In this document: in pieces, positions 1-5,222 of the stretch | How the letters are laid out: every line of letters begins with the position of its first letter | How positions within the stretch are numbered: the stretch's first letter is position 1 | NCBI GenBank assembly: GCA_028691175.1 | Contig: JAQUZU010000050.1 | Coordinates: forward strand, 1-6,376 | DNA length: 6,376 bases | Source of the DNA: Candidatus Kapaibacterium sp. | GTDB lineage: Bacteria > Bacteroidota > Ignavibacteria > Kapaibacteriales > UBA2268 | Reading direction: 5' to 3' | Program-made: the position numbers and the translations under genes | Notes under the pieces: model-generated | The model's input: the letters and a program-made list of their open reading frames with translations, nothing else | Told to the model about the DNA's origin: nothing | Database searches by the model: none

Positions 1-2382
1 AAAGAATTCGATTGCCTCGTCGATAGTCATGTCGAGAACATCGACAATTGATTTTCCACGATAAAGAATCGAGCGCGCCTCGCGTTTGTAGCGCGTGCCG
101 TGGCATGCCTCGCATACAAGCCGTACGTCCGGCAAAAACTGCATATCTACATTTACCGTACCCTCGCCGTCGCAGACGTCGCATCGCCCGCCGGGGATAT
201 TAAACGAGAAATATCCGGATTTATAGCCGAGTTGCTTTGCTGCCTGCGTCGAAGCGAACAGATCGCGAATTGCGTCAAACGCTTTTGTATATGTAATCGG
301 CGTCGAGCGCGAAGTTCTTCCGAGCGGAGTCTGATCGACGATTTCGACACTGTCGAGAGTATCGAAGCCACTAATACCTTCATATTCGTCGCCGGAGAAA
401 CTCAACACATTTATAGCCTTATATAAGCGTGTATAAAGAACGTCCTGTATCAGCGTGCTTTTTCCGGAACCACTCACGCCGGAAACCACGACAAGCGAAT
501 TGAGCGGAATTTCCACGCTGTCGAGGCGCAAGTTGTTCATGCGCGGCTTAGTAATCGTAAGTTTCCGCTTTCCGAGGACTTGCTCATAATCAATTTTAAT
601 ATTTTTGCGTCCCGTCAGATAATCCGCGGTCAGAGTGTTCGATTTCAGCAAACCTTTATACGTGCCGGCAAAGCATACCTCGCCACCATGCACTCCCGCA
701 CGCGGTCCCATATCGATTATCCGGTCTGCCGCCGCCATAATTTCCGGATCATGCTCTACAACCACAACCGTGTTACCGAGTTTTTTCAGGCGATTCAGCA
801 CGGCGATAAGTTTTTCCGTATCTCGCGGATGCAGTCCGATTGACGGCTCATCGAGAACATAAAGCGTCGAAGTCAGTGCCGAGCCAATCGCCGATGACAG
901 GTTGATTCGCTGTGCCTCGCCACCGGAAAGCGTGTGCATCAAGCGGTCGAGAGTCAGGTATTCCAACCCGATATCGCGCAAAAGCGTAATTCTGCGTATC
1001 ATTTCGCGCAAGACTTCGCCGGAAATCGCCGCCTCCAACTTCGTCAGTTTGAGCGACGAAGCGAATTCGAGGAGTCTGTTTATCGGATATTGGACAATCT
1101 CGGGAATGGATTTTCCGCCGACTTTGACCTGACGTCCGGAAAGTCGAAGGCGAGCACCGCCACAACTCGGACACGACGTATATCCGCGATACCGTGCGAG
1201 CAGCATTCGGTTGCCGATTTTATGATTATGCTTCTCGAGAAACTTGAAAAAGCCGTTTATGCCGATAAAATCGTCGCCACCGTCCCAGACAAATTTTTTC
1301 TCGTCATCCGAAAGATTCATGTATGGCGTCGAGAGAGAAACGCTGTGCTTATTGCACGCGTAGATCATTTTCTGGAAATACTGCTTGAACGCAGGCGTTT
1401 TCCATGGAACAATCGGGCATGAGCTCAAAGTTTTTGTTTTATCCGGAATTACAAGATTTTCATCTACGCCGATGGCCTGGCCGAAACCTTGGCATTCGGG
1501 GCACGCACCGGCCGGATTATTGAACGAAAACAGGCGCGGATCCGGCGGAAGATACGTAATTCCGCAGTCGGCACACTCGAAGTGCTCGCTATATTTGTGC
1601 ATCTTTTGCTCGGTTACATTCCAAATTGCGATATGCCCGCCTCCATAATGGAACGCCATTTCTACGGATTCAGTCAATCGCGAGCGATTTTCTTCGCGCA
1701 AACTGAGCCGATCTGTCAGAACGAACAGTTTTTCGACAGACTTTTTGCCAATTTTCGAAATTTCCGTTTCGCTAAGCTCCTCAAAGTCGATAATTTCGTC
1801 TTTTTCGAAATCATAGAGGCGGAAATATCCGGCCATACGGGCTTCCAAGATACTATCCACAAACTTCTTGCTTTCGCTAACCGGATATAAAATATAGCAC
1901 TTGTCCGGAGATTTCTTTTCGCCGGCAGATTCGTCATCGACGTTCGTGGGGGCAGCCCCCATAATTTCTGCAACAACGCTTGCCGGATTATCCGAATGAA
2001 CGGGTTTGCCGCATTTATGGCAATATGTAATGCCGATTCGCCCGTAAAGCAGGCGTAAGTAGTCATAAATTTCGGTTGCAGTGCCGACCGTCGAGCGCTG
2101 ATTTTTCGTCGGCGACTTTTGGTCTATCGCCACAGCCGGGAGAATACCGGAGATTTTCTCGACTTCAGGCTTCGCCATGCGCTCCAGAAATTGCCGTGCA
2201 TACGCCGAGAGCGACTCTACAAAGCGTCTCTGCCCCTCTGCATACAGAGTATCGAACGCGAGCGAACTTTTTCCGGAACCGCTCACGCCGGTTATAACAG
2301 TAATTGCATTATACGGCACTTCAACGCTAACACCTTTTAAATTATGTAGTTTAGCATTCTTTATGACTATTTTTTTCTGCAT
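1..2382 (-). CDS. uvrA: Excinuclease ABC subunit A (UvrA), 3'-truncated by the window edge
   Basis: UvrA is the ATP-dependent damage sensor of nucleotide excision repair. It dimerises, scans DNA and loads UvrB. The reading frame stays open from the ATG at 2382 to the left edge (794 codons). The family usually has about 940 residues, so roughly 150 are missing, including the second ABC signature and Walker B. Visible in order: Walker A GVSGSGKSS (residues 32-40, K38); UvrB-binding region starting near C121/C124; zinc module C270/C273/C294/C297; C404/C407 in a CPSCGGARLR motif; ABC signature LSGGEAQRI (485-493); Walker B YVLDEPSIGLHPRD (D511, E512); H-loop H544; second Walker A GVSGSGKST (635-643, K641); C-terminal zinc module C734/C737/C757/C760. 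The start is firm: an in-frame TAA lies at 2398-2400. The gene is divergent from the DUF58 gene. No SOS box of a type I recognise is visible upstream. Residues 143-161 form a hydrophilic stretch that may be an insertion. Drug-resistance-type UvrA paralogues are less likely because the full UvrB-binding region is present. Confidence 0.97.
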   Translation of the reverse strand, partial: MQKKIVIKNAKLHNLKGVSVEVPYNAITVITGVSGSGKSSLAFDTLYAEGQRRFVESLSAYARQFLERMAKPEVEKISGILPAVAIDQKSPTKNQRSTVGTATEIYDYLRLLYGRIGITYCHKCGKPVHSDNPASVVAEIMGAAPTNVDDESAGEKKSPDKCYILYPVSESKKFVDSILEARMAGYFRLYDFEKDEIIDFEELSETEISKIGKKSVEKLFVLTDRLSLREENRSRLTESVEMAFHYGGGHIAIWNVTEQKMHKYSEHFECADCGITYLPPDPRLFSFNNPAGACPECQGFGQAIGVDENLVIPDKTKTLSSCPIVPWKTPAFKQYFQKMIYACNKHSVSLSTPYMNLSDDEKKFVWDGGDDFIGINGFFKFLEKHNHKIGNRMLLARYRGYTSCPSCGGARLRLSGRQVKVGGKSIPEIVQYPINRLLEFASSLKLTKLEAAISGEVLREMIRRITLLRDIGLEYLTLDRLMHTLSGGEAQRINLSSAIGSALTSTLYVLDEPSIGLHPRDTEKLIAVLNRLKKLGNTVVVVEHDPEIMAAADRIIDMGPRAGVHGGEVCFAGTYKGLLKSNTLTADYLTGRKNIKIDYEQVLGKRKLTITKPRMNNLRLDSVEIPLNSLVVVSGVSGSGKSTLIQDVLYTRLYKAINVLSFSGDEYEGISGFDTLDSVEIVDQTPLGRTSRSTPITYTKAFDAIRDLFASTQAAKQLGYKSGYFSFNIPGGRCDVCDGEGTVNVDMQFLPDVRLVCEACHGTRYKREARSILYRGKSIVDVLDMTIDEAIEFF

Positions 2383-2384
2383 TG

Positions 2385-2394
2385 CTCCACCTTT
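2385..2394 (-). promoter_or_regulatory. Ribosome binding site of uvrA
   Basis: The minus strand reads AAAGGTGGAG and then CA before the ATG. Either AAAGG (7 bases from the ATG) or GGAG (2 bases away) can pair with the 16S tail. The first spacing is the more usual one. This supports the start chosen for uvrA. Confidence 0.65.
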
Positions 2395-2442
2395 CGTTTA
2401 ATTCGACTTACAAAAATACAAAAAAAAATGATCAATTGCAGA

Positions 2443-2448
2443 ATTATA
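2443..2448 (-). promoter_or_regulatory. Candidate -10 box (TATAAT) for uvrA
   Basis: The minus strand carries a perfect TATAAT about 60 bases upstream of the uvrA ATG. About 17 bases further upstream, a TGGCAA (minus strand, 2465-2470) is a poor -35 match (3 of 6). That -35 position falls inside the interrupted palindrome at 2450-2477. The element also lies in a short GAATT-ATA-AATTC dyad (2441-2453). Such AT-rich hexamers occur by chance, so this is only a candidate. Confidence 0.35.
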
Positions 2449-2449
2449 A

Positions 2450-2477
2450 ATTCGCAGGCAACGCTTGCCACGCGAAT
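2450..2477. promoter_or_regulatory. Interrupted palindrome in the divergent uvrA/DUF58 promoter region, candidate operator
   Basis: Two nested inverted repeats share one centre: outer arms ATTCGC (2450-2455) and GCGAAT (2472-2477), inner arms GGCAA (2457-2461) and TTGCC (2465-2469), with CGC at the centre. The two levels are separated by A on the left and AC on the right, so 11 base pairs match in a 28-base span. It sits between two divergent starts and overlaps the expected -35 position of uvrA, which would suit a repressor site. It could instead be a hairpin in a leader transcript or chance. It does not match the LexA boxes I know (CTGT-N8-ACAG or GAAC-N4-GTTC). Confidence 0.4.
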
Positions 2478-2480
2478 GAT

Positions 2481-2509
2481 TTGCATTTATCGCAGAATTT
2501 CGTTAAATT
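2481..2509 (+). promoter_or_regulatory. Weak candidate promoter for the DUF58 gene
   Basis: TTGCAT (2481-2486) and TAAATT (2504-2509) are 17 bases apart and end 23 bases before the DUF58 ATG. The matches to the sigma-70 consensus are poor (3 of 6 and 4 of 6). No clear Bacteroidota-type -7 element (TAnnTTTG) is present. Position and spacing are the main support. Confidence 0.2.
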
Positions 2510-2523
2510 AGCATTCGTAAAAC

Positions 2524-2528
2524 GGAGG
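2524..2528 (+). promoter_or_regulatory. Ribosome binding site of the DUF58 gene
   Basis: GGAGG, within ACGGAGGT, lies 4 bases before the ATG at 2533. It is the strongest Shine-Dalgarno sequence in the window, with rather tight spacing. It fixes the start together with the in-frame TAA at 2518-2520. Confidence 0.75.
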
Positions 2529-2532
2529 TCAA

Positions 2533-3393
2533 ATGGACACTAATGAACTGATAAAAAAAGTCCGAAAAATAGAAATCGCGACGAAAACCCTCTCGCGCGA
2601 TTTGTTCGCCGGAAGTTATCATACGAACTTTAAGGGACGCGGAATGGCGTTCTCGGAGGTGCGCGAATATCAAATCGGCGACGAAGTGCGGACAATTGAC
2701 TGGAACGTAAGTGCCCGATATCGCGATACTTACGTCAAAGTATTCGAGGAGGAACGCGAAATTTCCGTTATGCTTGTTGCAGATATTTCCGGTTCCGGCG
2801 ATTTCGCTTCGAGCGGACTTTCGAAAAAAGAGATCATCACATATATTGCCGCAATAATTGCATTTTCTGCAAGCCAGAATCAGGACAAAACCGGACTTTT
2901 GCTCTTCAGCGACCGCGTCGAGGAACTGCTTTTGCCCAAAAAGGGCAAATCGCAGATTTTGCGAATTATTCGCGAACTTGTCGAGCACACGCCGAAAAGC
3001 AAAGGAACAGACCTTGCACAAGCACTCGTCGGCATCCTCAGCATGCTGAAAAAGCGCAGTATCGTATTTGTTCTCTCCGATTTTATGACCGGAAATTTCG
3101 AACGCGAACTAGAAATTTGCGCCCGCAAGCACGAGACAATCGCCGTACGGGTTCACGACCCGGCAGAAGATACTCTCCCCGATCTCGGCCTGATTAACTA
3201 TATTGACGCCGAAACCGGCAAATTGAAAGTATTAAACACAACACGAAAGGCACGTGCCGAATTCGCACGCCGACGTGCTGAACGAGCGGAATATCTCGAG
3301 AAATTCTTCATGAAAAACAAAATCGGATATATAGACATTGCAACAACCGAAGACTACGTCAAATCGCTCGTGAAGTACTTCCGGCAAAGTTAG
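2533..3393 (+). CDS. DUF58 domain protein with von Willebrand A-like fold
   Basis: This is a complete 286-residue DUF58 protein. The family hallmark runs through residues 35-62: GRGMAFSEVREYQIGD followed by IDWNVSAR. A von Willebrand A-like domain follows, with MIDAS residues D84-S86-S88 (DISGS), T159 in KGTD, and D183 in VLSDF, so metal binding looks intact. I see no signal peptide or membrane segment, so it is probably cytoplasmic. The C-terminal part (about 235-260) is rich in Arg and Glu and probably helical. In many bacteria such proteins are encoded directly after a MoxR-type AAA+ ATPase and before the BatA/BatB-type membrane vWA proteins. The biochemical role is unsettled, though chaperone-like or envelope-stress functions have been proposed. 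Here neither partner is adjacent: uvrA lies divergently upstream and ftcD downstream. The family call is secure; the function is not. Confidence 0.93.
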   Translation: MDTNELIKKVRKIEIATKTLSRDLFAGSYHTNFKGRGMAFSEVREYQIGDEVRTIDWNVSARYRDTYVKVFEEEREISVMLVADISGSGDFASSGLSKKEIITYIAAIIAFSASQNQDKTGLLLFSDRVEELLLPKKGKSQILRIIRELVEHTPKSKGTDLAQALVGILSMLKKRSIVFVLSDFMTGNFERELEICARKHETIAVRVHDPAEDTLPDLGLINYIDAETGKLKVLNTTRKARAEFARRRAERAEYLEKFFMKNKIGYIDIATTEDYVKSLVKYFRQS

Positions 3394-3395
3394 CT

Positions 3396-3412
3396 TATTA
3401 TAAAATATAATA
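3396..3412. other. AT-only inverted repeat after the DUF58 stop
   Basis: TATTATA (3396-3402) and TATAATA (3406-3412) are perfect arms around AAA, starting two bases after the DUF58 stop codon. An all-A/T 7-bp stem is too weak for a standard intrinsic terminator and no U-run follows. It may only reflect AT-rich intergenic sequence, or it may contain -10-like hexamers for ftcD. Confidence 0.25.
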
Positions 3413-3439
3413 TCGGGACATTCGTCTTAATTCCTTTAT

Positions 3440-3458
3440 GAACGGCAAACTGTCGTTC
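3440..3458 (+). other. Short hairpin upstream of ftcD
   Basis: GAACGGCA (3440-3447) pairs with TGTCGTTC (3451-3458), including one G-U pair, around an AAC loop. It is followed by GATAAT and not by a U-run, so it is not a clear terminator. It lies about 40 bases before the ftcD ATG and could be a leader structure, a protein-binding dyad or chance. The GAAC/GTTC ends are too far apart for a Gram-positive-type LexA box. Confidence 0.25.
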
Positions 3459-3486
3459 GATAATTTACTTTGATTACAAATCCAAC

Positions 3487-3490
3487 AGGA
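3487..3490 (+). promoter_or_regulatory. Ribosome binding site of ftcD
   Basis: AGGA lies 10 bases before the ATG at 3501. The match is short and the spacing slightly long. No other ATG, GTG or TTG start lies between the in-frame TGA at 3471-3473 and this ATG. Confidence 0.5.
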
Positions 3491-3500
3491 TAACGCAATA

Positions 3501-5120
3501 ATGAAAAAAATAGTCGAATGCGTTCCGAATTTTTCGGAAGGTTGCAACACTGAAATTATCAACGCGATCGCAGAATCGATTCGCAAAACTCCGGGCGTAA
3601 CGCTTTTAGACGTTGATCCGGGCAAATCCACTAACCGTACGGTTTATACTTTCGTTGGCGAGCCGAGTGCAGTTATCGAAGGTGCCTTAAATTCCGCACG
3701 CACCGCACACGAATTAATCGATATGCGCAAGCACAAAGGCGAACATCCGCGCATGGGTGCAATGGATGTATGCCCGTTTGTTCCGGTAGCAAATGTTACG
3801 ATGGAAGAATGCGTGGAATGCTCGAAAGAATTCGCACGTCGTGCCGGCGAGGAACTCGGTTTGCCGATGTACCTCTATGAATACGCACAGGACAAAGAGT
3901 ACCGTAAGAGCTTGCCGCAAATTCGCCAAGGCGAATATGAAGGCTTAGCCAAAAAAATCGTAAAACCGGAATGGAAACCGGATTTTGGTCCTGCAGAATT
4001 TGTTCCTGAATGGGGTGCAACAGTTACCGGCGCACGTTTCTTCCTCGTAGCCTATAACATAAATATTCTGGGCACGAACAATCAGGCTCACCGTATCGCT
4101 CTCGACCTCCGCACGGCAGGTCGCGGTGATGACAAACCGGGGAAATTTCAGGAAGTTAAGGCAATGGGCTGGTATGTAGATGAATACAACACCGCACAAG
4201 TAACCGCAAATTTGACTAATTATAAAGTTACTGCTCCGCATACTTTCTATGAAGAAGTTAAGCGCGAAGCGGCTGAAATCAAAGTCGGAGTTGCCGGCTC
4301 GGAACTCGTCGGACTTATTCCGCTTGAAGCTATGCTTATGGCTGCCGACTATTACATGGAAAAAGAAAATCTTTTCATCATCGACGAAGAGCAAAAAATC
4401 AAACTTGTTATCGACCGCATGGGGCTTAATTCCATTTCGCAGTTCGATCCGAAAAAGCGTATCATCGAATATTTAATCGAAGAGAAACGCAATGAGCCGC
4501 TTGCAAGCCTTACTCTGCGCGGATTTATCGAAGAAATTGCTGCTCGCTCAAGTGCTCCGGGCGGCGGATCTGCTTCTGCTGCAATCGCTGCAATTGGTGC
4601 AGGCCTCGGCTGCATGGTTGCTCAGCTTACTTACGGTGTCCGCAAATTTGAATCAGTCGACGGCGAAATGCGCAAGATTATTCCGGCTCTCAACTCTGCA
4701 ACAATGAGCCTGATTCCGATGGTCGATGCCGATACAAATGCTTTCAACGACTATATGGACGCTCTCCGCATGCCGAAAAGAACTGACGAAGAAAAGGCTC
4801 TTCGCTCAGCCGCTATGCAGGAAGGATTGAAAAAAGCAATTGAAACACCGTTCCGGACAATGATGCTCGGCGACAGTGCTTGGACTAACATGATCGAAAT
4901 CGCAAAATACGGAAATATCGCTTCTAAATCTGACGTAGAAGTCGGTGCACGCGCGCTCGAAGTCGGTATCTGGGGAGCATATAAGAATGTTTTGATTAAT
5001 ATGCCGGGCATTAAAGACGAAGACTTTAAGACGAAGAAACTTGCCGAAGCAGAAGAAATTGTTACTCGTGCAAAAGTAAAATGCGACGAAGTTCTCAAAA
5101 TCTTGAACGATCGTGCATAA
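3501..5120 (+). CDS. ftcD: Bifunctional glutamate formiminotransferase / formimidoyltetrahydrofolate cyclodeaminase
   Basis: The product joins two steps of histidine breakdown. The N-terminal domain moves the formimino group from N-formimino-L-glutamate to tetrahydrofolate. The C-terminal domain releases ammonia to give 5,10-methenyl-tetrahydrofolate. The 539 residues match the full fused enzyme (vertebrate FTCD is about 541). Seen: the start KKIVECVPNFSEG; DMRKHKGEHPRMGAMDVCPF with H82, the position of the catalytic His in the mammalian enzyme; EWKPDFGPAEF (157-167) and TGARFFLVAYN (176-186); SELVGLIPLEAM (267-278); the linker FDPKKRIIEYLIEE (315-328); then the cyclodeaminase with SSAPGGGSASAA (350-361), VDADTNAF (408-415, D411 at the proposed catalytic Asp) and a C-terminal helical region. 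It is probably soluble and multimeric. The 107-base gap from DUF58 suggests its own promoter. No hutH, hutU or hutI lies in the window. Arginine codon use differs from uvrA and DUF58: no CGA and nine CGT among 28. Confidence 0.97.
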   Translation: MKKIVECVPNFSEGCNTEIINAIAESIRKTPGVTLLDVDPGKSTNRTVYTFVGEPSAVIEGALNSARTAHELIDMRKHKGEHPRMGAMDVCPFVPVANVTMEECVECSKEFARRAGEELGLPMYLYEYAQDKEYRKSLPQIRQGEYEGLAKKIVKPEWKPDFGPAEFVPEWGATVTGARFFLVAYNINILGTNNQAHRIALDLRTAGRGDDKPGKFQEVKAMGWYVDEYNTAQVTANLTNYKVTAPHTFYEEVKREAAEIKVGVAGSELVGLIPLEAMLMAADYYMEKENLFIIDEEQKIKLVIDRMGLNSISQFDPKKRIIEYLIEEKRNEPLASLTLRGFIEEIAARSSAPGGGSASAAIAAIGAGLGCMVAQLTYGVRKFESVDGEMRKIIPALNSATMSLIPMVDADTNAFNDYMDALRMPKRTDEEKALRSAAMQEGLKKAIETPFRTMMLGDSAWTNMIEIAKYGNIASKSDVEVGARALEVGIWGAYKNVLINMPGIKDEDFKTKKLAEAEEIVTRAKVKCDEVLKILNDRA

Positions 5121-5155
5121 ATGCAACTTAACGATTTAGAATAATTTGATTTTAC

Positions 5156-5185
5156 AGAGACGGTGTTCGCACCGTCTCTCTATTT
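5156..5185 (+). terminator. Hairpin after ftcD, probable intrinsic terminator
   Basis: AGAGACGGTG (5156-5165) and CACCGTCTCT (5170-5179) are perfect 10-bp arms around a TTCG loop, starting 36 bases after the ftcD stop. The tract after the stem (CTATTTATACATTT) is T-rich but has no continuous T-run, so termination may be partial. It lies only 43 bases before the ATG of the acylase gene, so it could also limit read-through into that gene or stabilise the ftcD 3' end. Confidence 0.6.
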
Positions 5186-5222
5186 ATACATTTAATGATT
5201 AATTTCTCGGCAAAAGTTTCCA

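Noticed and set aside
934..1422. 162-codon plus-strand open frame inside uvrA
   Set aside because: It lies antisense to strongly conserved uvrA codons (signature and zinc motifs), has no ribosome binding site of note and gives no recognisable protein. It is a shadow frame.
1489..1890. 133-codon plus-strand open frame inside uvrA
   Set aside because: Antisense to the UvrA zinc module and UvrB-binding region. The composition is that of a shadow frame.
2402..2429. A-rich run near the uvrA leader considered as a terminator T-tract on the minus strand
   Set aside because: It lies between the candidate uvrA -10 box and the uvrA ribosome binding site, and only a short AT dyad precedes it. A terminator there would block uvrA.
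2503..3021. 172-codon minus-strand open frame over the DUF58 gene
   Set aside because: It is antisense to the DUF58 hallmark and MIDAS motifs and rich in Cys and Phe, as expected for a reversed frame. It also ends in the DUF58 leader.
3440..3458. GAAC...GTTC ends considered as a LexA box
   Set aside because: The half-sites are separated by 11 bases instead of 4, and the downstream gene is metabolic, so an SOS box is not supported.
3945..4394. 149-codon minus-strand open frame over ftcD
   Set aside because: Antisense to conserved FtcD residues, with no family resemblance.
5121..5144. Seven-codon ORF starting directly after the ftcD stop (ATGCAACTTAAC...)
   Set aside because: No ribosome binding site of its own, very short, no sign of a leader-peptide role such as repeated codons.
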